Below, piece by piece: positions 40,765-51,390 of a DNA stretch of 64,000 nucleotides. Source of the DNA: Saccharomycopsis phalli. Lineage: Eukaryota > Ascomycota > Saccharomycetes > Ascoideales > Saccharomycopsidaceae. The stretch covers positions 124,001 to 188,000 of the forward strand of contig CP073214.1 in assembly GCA_020342235.1 (NCBI GenBank). Reading direction: 5' to 3'. Position 1 is the first letter of the stretch; every line of letters starts with the position of its first letter. Under the pieces are notes generated by a model that saw nothing but the letters and a program-made list of their open reading frames with translations, ran no database searches and was not told the origin of the DNA. Made by a program: the position numbers and the translations under genes.

Positions 40765-43700
40765 CTATGTATTTTCATTTGTTCTGAGAAGACTATTGTT
40801 TCGTTTCGCCGTGACTAAAGCATGTGCGTAGTCCAATTGCGAATAGATTGCGTCTACTGCGTTTTGTACTCCTTTTTCTGCTCGGATCTTCTTGCCTATT
40901 AATTTCGCCTTATCTCGAATTCTGCTATCAGATGTAACATATTTAAGCACTTTTGCCAAACTTTCTTTCTCAAGAGTCTTGAGGCACACCCCAACATTCA
41001 TATCTTCTACTCTTTGACCGTAAAAAAATTGATCGCCAAAAAATGGCTTAATAATAGTAGGCAAGCCTGCCCTTAAAGAAGCACCGGTTGTACCTGAACC
41101 ACCATGGTGTACTGCTGCATCAATTTGACCAAACAACCAGTCATGCGGTACCGCGCCACTGTTGTAAATTTCCAGCGGAAGCTCTACTTCGACTTCCTTT
41201 GTATTATCCAATCTATTGGACCAACCCTTGTTTAAAATACAATATACCTCTGCCTTTTTCACGGCTTCAACCACGGCTGTTGTAAGTTCTTTAGAGTCTG
41301 GGACAACAATAGAACCAAACCCAATATAAACAATTTTCTTACCCAAATCTCTGGCAGTCTTTATAAACTGCACAAGCTCCTGTGGTGGTTTATAATTATC
41401 TTTCTCATCTAAGAACCAGTAACCAGTTACCCGAACCCAGTTACCAAAATCAACAGAAGGAGGGAACACAGTAGGCGAGATATTATATAGAAATGGTACT
41501 TTGTTCTGATGCAACTGGTATAAATCAGTTTTATCCAACCCTAAAGATTCTCTTCTCCATTTATTAACTTGGTTAGCAATACCCTTCCAAAATACATTCT
41601 CAAACATGACATGAGTAAAATAATTATAGCTTCCCCCTTTCTTCAGATTTGGAACTATAAAAGCATGTGGGTACGCTCTAGTTCTAGTCCAGGGCATTGT
41701 GAAGGCCCGGAAGTATGGTATATCTAAGGCTTCTGCAATATGAATGCCTGCCATTGCAGACGGGGACTCAATTAAAATTTCAGCGTCTTGACAAGCATCC
41801 CAAGCACTATCCAACAACTTGTCTATCCAACTAGAAAACCGTATCTTGGCTTCTTTTATGAAGGTCACACTGATTGTCCCATGATCACCCATGAAGGACA
41901 TCAATTCAGTAGGATTTCCAGCAATTTCTTTAAAATGAATACCATGGCTTTCAATAGTCTCTTTAAATTCTCCATGGGTTGCAATAGTAAGTTCATGACC
42001 ATCTGCCATAAGCTTCTTGGAAAGCGCTAAATAAGGTTGTACATCACCCCTAGAGCCAATTGTCAAGCAAAAAATTCGGTACTTCTGCTTAGGTTTAAAG
42101 GTCTTATCTGAAATCGTGAGATCTTTCATGATGACTGGAACTTGGAATCCTGTCTCCATACTGATTTTAGATTCATTCTTTTTGATGCTTTCACCCTCAG
42201 ATAAATTATTTGTCGAGTTTGAAAGTTGCACACTCTGGCTTAAATCTGACGAGCTATATATACTGGAACCCCTTTTTTTCTTAAATAAATCAAGCTGTTT
42301 AATCAACAAGTATTCACAATCATCCCTGCTTTCGTTGGCACTAAACTCAAAGAATAACTCTTCATGCCCACTAATAACCACAACCAATCCATTGTATGCA
42401 AAACTAAAATTCTTTTCCTTATAGCAATTTTCAATATCGTTAAATGGTAGAATCATGCGAGTATGAATTCCAGGTAATAGGCTTCTGAAACAGAGCTTGG
42501 TGCATCCCAAATATATTTTACCGTAGATAGGAATATTGCGCTGCAAGTAAGCATAGTAAGTGGAAATTAGCACCTCTGAGCTTGGAAGCGAGAAGTATTT
42601 TCTAAATCTTGCAGCAGCAGCCTCTCTCTCAGATGATGAAGTCACAAAATATTGGTCTTCTTTCCCTCTTTCTAACGAGTTTATTTCCTCATAATGGGAA
42701 GGACTGCTCGACCACATTTCATATCCATTAACAGTTTGCCCAATTATTGATTTAATAAGAAATTTAGGATTCAATATTTTCAATGCCCTTGTTCCACTTC
42801 CTACTATTAATTTGTTTGCAGAAATAATTAGGTCTTTTGCAGGAGTAACCGGGTTGAATCTACTAATAAGATTCTCATCGTCATTGTCACTATCTTCGTT
42901 TGTCACCATCTGAAGGGTATCAATAGATTCTTGAATATTTGGCACATAATTATCCTTAATGATGCTTGGAGTTGAACTGTCTGCATCACCTAGATTAGAA
43001 TTCAAAGCATCATTGATGCATTTGACAGCATTAGAGCGATTGAAGAACAAGAAAAAGTAATCATCTAACGCAAAGCTTTCGGAGCTTTCCAATACTTTTA
43101 TTCGAATATTTTCAGTGTCTTCAAACATTGAGTTTACTTCGACATCCACAATATTACGTAGTGGTAGTTTTATGGTTACTTTATCATCCTTATTGTTTAA
43201 TGAGAATATCTGCGTCTTAATTTTAGACACCCATGTCGTAGCAAAGTCAAGGTTATCAGAATAAAACAAATAAGTATCTGTTTCGCTGATGATTCTAATA
43301 GCATGTGGATCTTCGATATATTCAGGGCTAGTCCAACTTTTCCGAAGCTTAATTTCGTTCACAAGAGTGCTCTCAGTATCTTCCTTTGCAGTCGTCTCAG
43401 CAGGTTTTGGAACAAGTTTGGTTAGCAAGTTAGCACTAGACTTCTTCTTTACCAATTCAACTTTCAAAATATCTCTCAAGTCGATAGTTAGTAAGGGAAA
43501 ATATAAATCAGTCGATTTCGAGTACACTGAAAAGCTAGACCCTTTCAACACACACCAGTACCTGGTTTTCATTGAGGTCATGGTGTACTTCTTCATAGAC
43601 AAGCCGCCGCTCATTATTACTTTCTCATTTAAATCAACAGTATTCTTGCCTTTTCGTTCTTTGTAGCCAGGCAAGTAAGCAAAAAATAGAAGATAATTCA

Positions 43701-44409
43701 GAGTCACATATAAATGCCCTTGCAAGAGTACATCTCGCAATAGCCAGCAGGAGTAATCATCAATCAATATTTCCTCAGAGCCAATATCAAATGTACACTG
43801 AAGCTTCTGACCCAACGAAATTGCCCTTGTCTTAATATTTTTACTTGACGAGATGATCTTAGACGACTCAACGCCACATATTAATTGCCGTTTAGATTCA
43901 AGAGTCTTGACAATTGATTTCTCAAAAGGTGTTAATGATTCTGTGTCAAAGCTGTCTTTTGGCGGGCCACTATCTTGGCTGGTCTTTCTTGTTAAATAAT
44001 TATTTTCTGTGGGATCAGTTACTTCCTCATCGACCAAATCATCAGCAAGCTCCTGCCCATCAACAGGAACTTCATGCGTATTGAATTCAGAATATATACT
44101 TGCTGCTGTAATCAAAGATATTACTGATCTGCCTCCTCCTGCCATTGAACGGCTTATCACTCTCTCCGGAAAGAAAGGCTCCATCTGGTCAGCCAGATTT
44201 GTCGATTCCTTCGTACTGTTTTCCAGAGTTCCAGTATTATCCAAGTATTGTGTTATTTCAATAGACGGTTCTTGTGGCACGCTCTCCACAATACCTTTGC
44301 CTCTGGGCAGTTTACTAGAGTGTCTGGACCTAGTCTTTGAGAAGGTTAAGGTCTTTGTAGCCTTATTAAGAGCAGAGTCCCTTTTATTAACACTTCGATT
44401 ATCTTCCAT
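40765..44409 (-). CDS. ATG26: Sterol 3-beta-glucosyltransferase ATG26/UGT51
   Basis: This 1214-residue enzyme transfers glucose from UDP-glucose to ergosterol; in some yeasts (Komagataella) it is needed for pexophagy. Domains in order are an N-terminal low-complexity region, GRAM1 (about 203-245, EEILIDDYSCWLLRDVLLQG) and a PH domain (from about 268, KTRYWCVLKGSSFSVY). GRAM2 follows (from about 605, YFSLPSSEVLISTYYAYL), then a GT1 glycosyltransferase from about 780 (CLTIGSRGDVQPYLALSKKL). The donor-site signature HHGGSGTTGASLRAGLP lies near 1100. The length matches fungal Atg26 (about 1200). The open frame begins at a TTG (44415), and the ATG at 44409 is the first. Its 3' end is convergent with LAA1. 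Confidence 0.95.
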   Translation of the reverse strand: MEDNRSVNKRDSALNKATKTLTFSKTRSRHSSKLPRGKGIVESVPQEPSIEITQYLDNTGTLENSTKESTNLADQMEPFFPERVISRSMAGGGRSVISLITAASIYSEFNTHEVPVDGQELADDLVDEEVTDPTENNYLTRKTSQDSGPPKDSFDTESLTPFEKSIVKTLESKRQLICGVESSKIISSSKNIKTRAISLGQKLQCTFDIGSEEILIDDYSCWLLRDVLLQGHLYVTLNYLLFFAYLPGYKERKGKNTVDLNEKVIMSGGLSMKKYTMTSMKTRYWCVLKGSSFSVYSKSTDLYFPLLTIDLRDILKVELVKKKSSANLLTKLVPKPAETTAKEDTESTLVNEIKLRKSWTSPEYIEDPHAIRIISETDTYLFYSDNLDFATTWVSKIKTQIFSLNNKDDKVTIKLPLRNIVDVEVNSMFEDTENIRIKVLESSESFALDDYFFLFFNRSNAVKCINDALNSNLGDADSSTPSIIKDNYVPNIQESIDTLQMVTNEDSDNDDENLISRFNPVTPAKDLIISANKLIVGSGTRALKILNPKFLIKSIIGQTVNGYEMWSSSPSHYEEINSLERGKEDQYFVTSSSEREAAAARFRKYFSLPSSEVLISTYYAYLQRNIPIYGKIYLGCTKLCFRSLLPGIHTRMILPFNDIENCYKEKNFSFAYNGLVVVISGHEELFFEFSANESRDDCEYLLIKQLDLFKKKRGSSIYSSSDLSQSVQLSNSTNNLSEGESIKKNESKISMETGFQVPVIMKDLTISDKTFKPKQKYRIFCLTIGSRGDVQPYLALSKKLMADGHELTIATHGEFKETIESHGIHFKEIAGNPTELMSFMGDHGTISVTFIKEAKIRFSSWIDKLLDSAWDACQDAEILIESPSAMAGIHIAEALDIPYFRAFTMPWTRTRAYPHAFIVPNLKKGGSYNYFTHVMFENVFWKGIANQVNKWRRESLGLDKTDLYQLHQNKVPFLYNISPTVFPPSVDFGNWVRVTGYWFLDEKDNYKPPQELVQFIKTARDLGKKIVYIGFGSIVVPDSKELTTAVVEAVKKAEVYCILNKGWSNRLDNTKEVEVELPLEIYNSGAVPHDWLFGQIDAAVHHGGSGTTGASLRAGLPTIIKPFFGDQFFYGQRVEDMNVGVCLKTLEKESLAKVLKYVTSDSRIRDKAKLIGKKIRAEKGVQNAVDAIYSQLDYAHALVTAKRNNSLLRTNENT

Positions 44410-44867
44410 CAGCAAAATTCCTCAGAGTCTCATAAATCTCTGACTCTGTTGTTTAGTTGAATACAGACTAATCTTGTATTATAGATAGGTGCAATGGTTA
44501 TGTGGCGATGGGCGATATGTGATGATATCACATGCATGTCAGGCAGAATTGTAGAAAGCATCTATTTATACATATCTATTCCGTACAAAAACTGAAATTT
44601 TTATAAAATTGGATAGACAAAATTGAAGAAATTCAATCAAATATAGTACTCGGTGGATTTGTGCAATTCAAGCGGCTAGCATGGTTCGCTGTTGTTTCCA
44701 ATTTGAGGATATGCAGAGAGCAGTATCATATGACTTTATGACCAAGCCCTAAATTAGTGATTCCGATTAATAATTCCCGTAATATTAATACCACATTAAT
44801 TAGCCAGTTACTTGACGTACTTCTAGCTCAAATTAACGAGCTACCATAAAAGTTATAATCGTTTGAC
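44410..44867. other. ATG26 upstream region
   Basis: This 458-bp region holds the ATG26 promoter and the SPC25 3' flank. ATTAAT is repeated near 44767-44800. No gene was found. Confidence 0.4.
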
Positions 44868-45557
44868 TTATCGACTGTTTATATAGCAAGATCGTATTTT
44901 CTTTAGGAATAACGCTAAGTTTCTGGTTAAATTTAGTTCTTTCAATATACTATTCACCTCTTCTTGTGGCAACGATTCGCTCAATGAGCGTAATTTATAG
45001 TTTCCCTGATCATCAGACAAGTCAAGTATCATCTCAAATGTTTCTTGGGAATTAGTTTGATGTAGGTTCGAGAAAACCACCCTTATAATATCACTTTTCA
45101 CACTATCTATTTTCAAACCTAAGAATGATTCGTATAATTTAACCAAATTCAAATCCTTTTGAAGATTTCGGTTTAAAGATTTCTTGGAAGATTCCAAAGA
45201 GGAGCTTTTGTTGGAAATTTGGCTGTTTAATACCGAAATCTTGCTTTGAATCTGGTTTCTATCATTGATCATTTTGCTCTCATTTGTCTTCAATTCTTCC
45301 ACCTTATTCTGAACCTCATTTAAAGTATCCAATTCACTGGTAACCAAAACCTTTAATTTTGCCTCATCCTCATTCAACTTTTCAATCTGTGCCTTGATAT
45401 CCTGCTGCCTAGATATCAAGTCTTGAAGCGTAGTCTGATACTCTACCTGCGAATTCTCTAATATGGTATTGTAACCTTGGACATCTTGGCTCAAGGTTCG
45501 ACGAAAATCTTCCATCTTCTCACTTAATTGATCAAACATTAGCATCGAATCATTCAT
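44868..45557 (-). CDS. SPC25: Kinetochore protein SPC25
   Basis: Spc25 is a subunit of the Ndc80 complex and, with Spc24, anchors it to the inner kinetochore. This 229-residue protein (S. cerevisiae Spc25: 221) has the right architecture. A long coiled coil spans about 5-130 (heptads such as LISRQQDIKAQIEKLNEDEAK). A small globular RWD domain starts at KLYESFLGLKIDSVKSD, followed by the hydrophobic strand IIRVVFSNL and the FEMILDLSDDQGNYKL strand pair. The start is the first ATG. The gene diverges from UTR2 across 209 bp. The identification rests on the globular domain, because coiled coils alone are uninformative. Confidence 0.8.
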   Translation of the reverse strand: MNDSMLMFDQLSEKMEDFRRTLSQDVQGYNTILENSQVEYQTTLQDLISRQQDIKAQIEKLNEDEAKLKVLVTSELDTLNEVQNKVEELKTNESKMINDRNQIQSKISVLNSQISNKSSSLESSKKSLNRNLQKDLNLVKLYESFLGLKIDSVKSDIIRVVFSNLHQTNSQETFEMILDLSDDQGNYKLRSLSESLPQEEVNSILKELNLTRNLALFLKKIRSCYINSR

Positions 45558-45766
45558 CTTGCTGTTTGTTTATTTACCTGTTATTGCATCTGAGACTTAA
45601 TCCCGGGTGCTCATAACCTGTAATTCCTAGCTCGAATCTACGCAAAATTTTAGACAAATTAAGCCTCCACACAGCCCGATACAGTAACATTGTCTTACAT
45701 TTGCAATCGATAATTATTACTACACGACGAGAATCGATCGAGGGTATCTAATATTGCTGAAAAAAA

Positions 45767-47086
45767 ATGGCCAAATACTTTTTTAAGTTGTGGGTTTTTC
45801 TATTTCTATTCCTTCGGCCCATAGCTGGCATAGCTTGTGGTCCTGGGGCAAACTGTCCAGAAGACACACCATGTTGCTCACAATATGGCGAATGTGGAGT
45901 GGGTTCTTTCTGTTTAGGATCTTGTGATCCAAGATTTTCCTTCAATTTAACTGCTTGTATGCCGGTTCCAGTATGCCAAAATACCCATACCAAGTTTACT
46001 TCGACAGATCAATTCCTCCCAAGTAGCAAATATTTAGGAAATGCGTCAGAGACAGACTGGATATATGACGGCCATATCTTGGAGTTTGACAACTCGATTA
46101 TTATGGCAATGCCGAAGGACTCTGGTGGCACGGTTGTCTCGTCTACAAGATACCTCTGGTACGGACATGTAGACATTACCATGAAAACTTCTCGAGGACA
46201 AGGTGTCATTACAGCTTTCATTCTCTTCCTGAATGTTCAGGATGAAATTGATTATGAAAGTGTCGGCGCAAATCTCGATGATATGCAGACCAATTATTAT
46301 TACCAAGGTATTATCACCTTAAACCACTCCACCAACACTACGACCTCTGACACCTTTGATAACTACCATGTCTTTGGCATAGATTGGACAGAAGATCGGA
46401 TCGAGTGGTTGATTGACGGCCAGGTAATCCGGACCTTGCAGAAGGACAGCACATGGAATGAGACTAGTCAACAGTTTGACTACCCTCAAACCCCTTCGAG
46501 AATGCAATTGTCATTGTGGCCTGGAGGAGCTCCTACCAATGCTCCAGGTACTATTGCATGGGCTGGTGGTGTAATTGACTGGAACTCGCAGGACATCCAG
46601 AACCCAGGATACTATTATGCCTTTCTCCAAGAAGCTAATATTACCTGTTATGATCCTCCAGCTGGTGTGCAGAAAACAGGAAATAATGCATACGTATACG
46701 ACAAGGCGGACGGAAATTCTAGTAACATCAGAATAACAAATGATAAGACGTTCCTTGGGTCGTTTGATGACACTGGATTGGACCCTAACAATGATATAGT
46801 CTCGGACCAGAACCAAACTGCCACTGGCGCTGCAGCTGCTACCTTGGGTGTTGGTAACCATCCGGGTGGAGGAACACCAAATCAAAATGTGCCAGGTGCT
46901 GATAACGGAGGGAATGGTGCTGCTACTCTGGCCAGTTATACTTTAAGTGGCTTTATGCAGTTTGCATCCTCAAGCACGTCAACCAAAACCAGTACCGGCT
47001 TAGCAACCGCTATCATATTCTCACGCGATTTATGGATTACCATTGGGGCGGCAATAACCGTTGTTATTTCTTTGGCGGTATTATAG
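45767..47086 (+). CDS. UTR2: Chitin-glucan transglycosylase UTR2 (CRH family)
   Basis: Utr2/Crh2 crosslinks chitin to beta-glucan in the cell wall. This 439-residue protein has a signal peptide (about 1-21) and a CBM18-type chitin-binding module rich in Cys (CGPGANC, PCCSQYGECG, CLGSC). A GH16 catalytic domain follows with the signature DEIDYE at residues 159-164; E160 is the nucleophile and E164 the acid/base. Several N-glycosylation sites occur (NHST, NETS). A Ser/Thr/Gly-rich stalk and a hydrophobic C-terminus (TIGAAITVVISLAVL) signal a GPI anchor. The CBM18 module separates Utr2/Crh2 from Crh1 and Crh11. The start is the first ATG. A perfect 7-bp hairpin begins in the stop codon. Confidence 0.93.
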   Translation: MAKYFFKLWVFLFLFLRPIAGIACGPGANCPEDTPCCSQYGECGVGSFCLGSCDPRFSFNLTACMPVPVCQNTHTKFTSTDQFLPSSKYLGNASETDWIYDGHILEFDNSIIMAMPKDSGGTVVSSTRYLWYGHVDITMKTSRGQGVITAFILFLNVQDEIDYESVGANLDDMQTNYYYQGIITLNHSTNTTTSDTFDNYHVFGIDWTEDRIEWLIDGQVIRTLQKDSTWNETSQQFDYPQTPSRMQLSLWPGGAPTNAPGTIAWAGGVIDWNSQDIQNPGYYYAFLQEANITCYDPPAGVQKTGNNAYVYDKADGNSSNIRITNDKTFLGSFDDTGLDPNNDIVSDQNQTATGAAAATLGVGNHPGGGTPNQNVPGADNGGNGAATLASYTLSGFMQFASSSTSTKTSTGLATAIIFSRDLWITIGAAITVVISLAVL

Positions 47087-47731
47087 TTTGCGTTTCGCAA
47101 ACGGACACTTTTCAGTAAAGATCACTAATTAAACGATAGAATTAAATATAATTTCTTTGTAATCTTGCTTTGGCCGAACAATTTAATGTCGGCGAAAAAT
47201 AACACAAGAGATATTCACCCTTTAGTATGATTTCATGTATATCCATGAATTGGGGTACATCCACCTATCTCTTGTCACATTTGACGGACAAATAAAGAGC
47301 TTCATGAATATGCAGAAATAAATAGATTACATTAGGCGGTGTGTTAATAAACATAATCTTTCCGCTAGAGGCCAAAATCCACATTTAGTGGAAGTAGCAA
47401 TACTGTTGGGAATTTCAAGAGAACACAGCAATGAGCCAATAAAAAACAAGTTACAAAATTGCTGTAATTGCTCCTTGAATTTTAATAGGACAGTGTCAAC
47501 TTCCTAGCTAAAAAATATCCTAAAACTCGCACATCTGTAAAAAACAATAAAAACAAAATATTATCTAGCGCAATTTATAACCAAGCCTTTACAATCGGAG
47601 GCGGGGCAAAGTGCGATATTATTTGCTTGCAGCACCAACCTGAGTTTGACGGTCCGGGTAAGTACACGTGATGTAGTTTTTGAACACGAATTATTCAGGC
47701 CTTGTCGGTACTCAGTTTTCCAATTAACAAC
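47087..47731. other. COP1 upstream region
   Basis: The 645-bp region contains a perfect CCGGGTAA (47654-47661) and a CACGTG E-box (47665-47670) within 80 bp of the COP1 ATG. The left end holds the UTR2 terminator area with the hairpin GTTTGCG-TTT-CGCAAAC (47086-47102). No gene was found. Confidence 0.5.
47654..47670 (+). promoter_or_regulatory. Adjacent Reb1-type site and E-box upstream of COP1
   Basis: CCGGGTAA at 47654-47661 is followed three bases later by CACGTG at 47665-47670, about 62 bp before the ATG. This spacing fits a paired general-regulatory-factor and Cbf1-type promoter module. Confidence 0.55.
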
Positions 47732-50700
47732 ATGAAGATGTTAACCAAATTCGAGTCAAAGTCCTCATCCAGGGCTAAAGGTGTGGCATTTCACCCTACT
47801 AGACCTTGGGTATTGGTATCTTTGCACTCGTCTACTATTCAATTATGGGATTATCGAATGGGAACATTGATAGATCGGTTCGAAGAACATGATGGCCCTG
47901 TTAGAAGTGTCAATTTCCACCCAACACAACCGTTGTTTGTGTCAGGTGGTGATGATTTCTCCATTCGTGTATGGTCTACTACTAGCAGAACCTGTATATT
48001 TACATTGACTGGTCACTTGGATTATGTCCGTACAGTGTACTTTCATCATGAATTACCTTGGATCATTTCCACATCTGACGATCAAACTATAAGAATATGG
48101 AACTGGCAAAACAGACAGGAGATTGCTTGCCTCACTGGGCATAACCATTATGTCATGTGTGCGCAATTTCATCCTACTCAAGATTTGATTGTCTCGGCCT
48201 CGTTGGATCAAACTGTCAGAGTGTGGGACATCTCAGGATTGAGAAAAAAGCACTCGGCTCCGCAAAACTCAGCCAAATCATTTGAAGATCAATTGTCAAG
48301 ACAAAACATTCCTCAACAAGATATATTTGGCAACACTGACGCGGTAGTGAAGTATGTATTGGAGGGCCATGACAGAGGTGTTAACTGGGCGGCATTTCAT
48401 CCTACATTGCCATTGATTGTGTCTGGAGGCGATGACAGATTAGTCAAGTTGTGGCGGATGAGTGAGACTAAAGCCTGGGAAGTGGATACTTGCAGAGGAC
48501 ACACCAATAATGTTTTAGCAACCTTATTCCACCCTACTCAGGACTTGATTATCTCTGTTTCAGAAGACAAGACTATCAGAACTTGGGATTTGAACAAGAG
48601 AACATCTGTTAAGCAGTACACCAGAGAAAATGACCGGTTCTGGCTCGTTGCCGCACACCCAAATATCAACTTGTTTGCTGCTGCACATGACTCAGGTGTT
48701 ATGGTGTTCAAGCTTGAAAGAGAGAGACCACCTAACACTGTGTTCCAGAACCAGTTGTTTTACATAAATAACGATCGCCAAGTTCAGTCCTATGACTTTG
48801 ACAAAAAGCAAGAATCCTTGCCAATGTTATCTTTGAAGAAAATTGGCAAGCCTTGGTCAATGTTGAGATCTTTGTCGTATAATCCATCTGAGCACTCTAT
48901 TTTGGTAACAACTGGCCCAGAGGACTCTAGTATGTATGCTTTGTTGACATTGCCTAAGGATGTGACTGGTGCTATTGAGCCTATGGACATTAGACAAGAC
49001 AGTGCAGATAATGCTTTGTTTATTGCTAGAAACAGATTTGTCACATATAGCAAGGATTCTGGAATTTTGAATGTCAAGGACTTGAACAATAACATCACAA
49101 AGTCTATTAGTTTGGATGACACTGTTAGGGACATTTTATATGCAGGTCCTGGTCAGGTTTTGCTTGTCAGACAGGGCTCTATTGTTCACTATGATGTCCA
49201 ACAAAAGAAGGTGATCAGTGATATTCAAGTTAACAATGTCAAGTACGTTTCTACCTCTCACGATGGCCAATACTTGGCATTGTTATCCAAGCACACAATT
49301 ACCATTGTAAACAAGAAGTTGGAAATCATAACGTCAATGCATGAAACTATCAGAATTAAAAGTGCTGCGTGGGACGACACTGGTGTATTAATTTACTCTA
49401 CGTTGAACCATATCAAGTACACTTTGTTGAATGGCGATAGCGGTATTATCAAGACATTACCAAACACTGTATACATTGTCAAAGTCAAGGGGAAGAATGT
49501 GTATGTATTGACTAGAGATGGCAAGGTGGAAATCATCAAGATTGATCCTACAGAATTCCGATTTAAGAAGGCCTTGGTGAATAAGAATTTCCATGAGGTG
49601 TTACGAATTATTAAGAACTCTAACTTGGTAGGACAAAATATTATTGCTTACCTTCAAAAGAAGGGCTATCCAGAGATTGCTTTACAGTTTGTGGAGGATG
49701 CAGACACACGTTTTGAATTGGCTTTGGAAAGCGGTGATTTGAGTCATGCTTTAGAGGAGGCTCAAAAATTGAAGTTGCCAGCCGCCTGGTCCTCACTTGG
49801 TAGAGATGCTATACTTCAGGGAAACAACGAAATTGCAGAGCTTGTGTATCAAGAAAAGAAACAGTTGGATAAGTTATCATTCTTTTATTTATTGAATGGT
49901 GACACTGAGAAGTTGACTAAGATGCAGAACATTTCCGAGCACAGAAATGACATTTCATCCTTCATTCAAAACTCCATCTATTTAAACAGCTTTGAAAAAC
50001 GGTCAGAAGTGTTCAACAGTGCTGGTAATGCACCATTGGCCTATGCTATCGCCAAGGCCAACAATTTGGATACTGCCGATGAGATCTTGGCCAATGCTGG
50101 AGTTGAAGATGTGGAATTGCCAGATGATATCGGAGAACCGATAGAATTGTTGCAGCCAACCAGACAATTGGAATCTTTAAATTGGCCATTAAAGCCTACT
50201 GCTCCTTCGTTCTTTGAGAAGGCCATGACAGGTCAATTGGAAGGATTGGACTTGGAAGACCGTCCTGATGACGAGGATGTCGATGTGAGCAAGTCGGCTG
50301 ATGCTGATGAGTACTTTGACGATGATGGCGACGATGCTGGCGATGCTGGTTGGGCAGATGAAGAGATCGAGGTATCTGATATTGAAGAGGATGTTGTTGA
50401 AGAGAGCGCTTCTCCATTGAGTACGTGGATTAAGAATGCCAACTCTAATGCTGCTATCCACGTCGCGGCAGGATCCTTTGATTCGGCTGCTCAGCTTTTG
50501 AATCGTCAAGTTGGTGTCGTTAACTTTGAACCATTGCGAAAGAGATTCTTTGAAGTCTATCAGGCCAACAAGTTGTACGTGCCGGGAAATGAAGGGTTGT
50601 ACCCAGTTGAGGCTTACATTGAAGCTACCCCTGAAAATGGAAAGTCTGGCAAGCCATTTATTCCTGGAGTTGATCATTTGGAAGAAAGTTTACTGGATGC

Positions 50701-51316
50701 ATTTAAGTTGTTCAAAGCCAATAAGCTTCCAGAAGCAATCGAGGCGTTCCGTCAAGTAATATACACCATTACGGTGATATCTGTTGATGACGTTGACACC
50801 GAATCAAAGTGCATGGAGGCTCTCCATATTTGCAGAGAATACATACTTGGATTATCTATTGAATTGGAGCGACGATCATTGCCAGCAGAAGAGGTAAAAC
50901 GAAACTTGGAACTTGCTGCTTACTTTACTACTGTCAAGTTGAAGTCAGTTCATAGAATTAACGCGTTACAAGTTGCAATGTTTCAGTCATTCAAACACAA
51001 GAACTATGCTTCCGCATCGTACTTTGCATCTGAATATTTGAAAATTGCCGGCCAAAGGGAACAGACACAGAAGGCACAAAAGATGAAGTCCAAGTCTGAT
51101 AGTATTGGTAGCGACGCTATTGAAATCGATTTTGACCCATTTGCAGAAATCTCCATTTGTCCACTGACTTTTACGCCGCTCTATCTGGACTCGCCTTCGG
51201 TTAGGGAAGGATTGTTAGGTACCAAGTACCAACCTTCGGAAAAGGATAAGGTATGTGTTATTACTAAGATTACACAAATTGGGGCACAATCATCAGGTTT
51301 GCGTATTTTTAACTGA
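47732..51316 (+). CDS. COP1: Coatomer alpha subunit (alpha-COP)
   Basis: Alpha-COP is the largest scaffold subunit of the COPI coat and recognises dilysine (KKxx) cargo for Golgi-to-ER retrieval. The 1194-residue protein starts MKMLTKFESKSSRAKG-like and shows the N-terminal WD40 propeller (about 1-320). Its repeats recur as HPTRPWVLVSLH, HPTQPLFVSGGDD, CLTGHNHYVMC, HPTLPLIVSGGDDR and HPTQDLIISVSEDK. A second propeller, the helical solenoid, an acidic linker (about 840-885, DDEDVDVSKSAD...) and the C-terminal epsilon-COP-binding domain follow. Length and order match S. cerevisiae Cop1 (1201). Codon 1145 (51164-51166) is CTG, where homologues favour a small or Ser residue before the conserved TxTPxY. 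The frame opens with TTG at 47702; the true ATG is 47732. Confidence 0.97.
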   Translation: MKMLTKFESKSSSRAKGVAFHPTRPWVLVSLHSSTIQLWDYRMGTLIDRFEEHDGPVRSVNFHPTQPLFVSGGDDFSIRVWSTTSRTCIFTLTGHLDYVRTVYFHHELPWIISTSDDQTIRIWNWQNRQEIACLTGHNHYVMCAQFHPTQDLIVSASLDQTVRVWDISGLRKKHSAPQNSAKSFEDQLSRQNIPQQDIFGNTDAVVKYVLEGHDRGVNWAAFHPTLPLIVSGGDDRLVKLWRMSETKAWEVDTCRGHTNNVLATLFHPTQDLIISVSEDKTIRTWDLNKRTSVKQYTRENDRFWLVAAHPNINLFAAAHDSGVMVFKLERERPPNTVFQNQLFYINNDRQVQSYDFDKKQESLPMLSLKKIGKPWSMLRSLSYNPSEHSILVTTGPEDSSMYALLTLPKDVTGAIEPMDIRQDSADNALFIARNRFVTYSKDSGILNVKDLNNNITKSISLDDTVRDILYAGPGQVLLVRQGSIVHYDVQQKKVISDIQVNNVKYVSTSHDGQYLALLSKHTITIVNKKLEIITSMHETIRIKSAAWDDTGVLIYSTLNHIKYTLLNGDSGIIKTLPNTVYIVKVKGKNVYVLTRDGKVEIIKIDPTEFRFKKALVNKNFHEVLRIIKNSNLVGQNIIAYLQKKGYPEIALQFVEDADTRFELALESGDLSHALEEAQKLKLPAAWSSLGRDAILQGNNEIAELVYQEKKQLDKLSFFYLLNGDTEKLTKMQNISEHRNDISSFIQNSIYLNSFEKRSEVFNSAGNAPLAYAIAKANNLDTADEILANAGVEDVELPDDIGEPIELLQPTRQLESLNWPLKPTAPSFFEKAMTGQLEGLDLEDRPDDEDVDVSKSADADEYFDDDGDDAGDAGWADEEIEVSDIEEDVVEESASPLSTWIKNANSNAAIHVAAGSFDSAAQLLNRQVGVVNFEPLRKRFFEVYQANKLYVPGNEGLYPVEAYIEATPENGKSGKPFIPGVDHLEESLLDAFKLFKANKLPEAIEAFRQVIYTITVISVDDVDTESKCMEALHICREYILGLSIELERRSLPAEEVKRNLELAAYFTTVKLKSVHRINALQVAMFQSFKHKNYASASYFASEYLKIAGQREQTQKAQKMKSKSDSIGSDAIEIDFDPFAEISICPLTFTPLYLDSPSVREGLLGTKYQPSEKDKVCVITKITQIGAQSSGLRIFN

Positions 51317-51390
51317 AAAAAATAAACATGATTATGTATTATCCGTCGTAAGTTCTATGATACATTTCTATTAACAGAGGTGATTAATAC

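Noticed and set aside
47657-47700. A 5'-UTR intron in COP1 (GTAAGT to TTCAG).
   Set aside because: Only about 40 bp long with no branch sequence; the GTAAG is explained by the Reb1-type motif.
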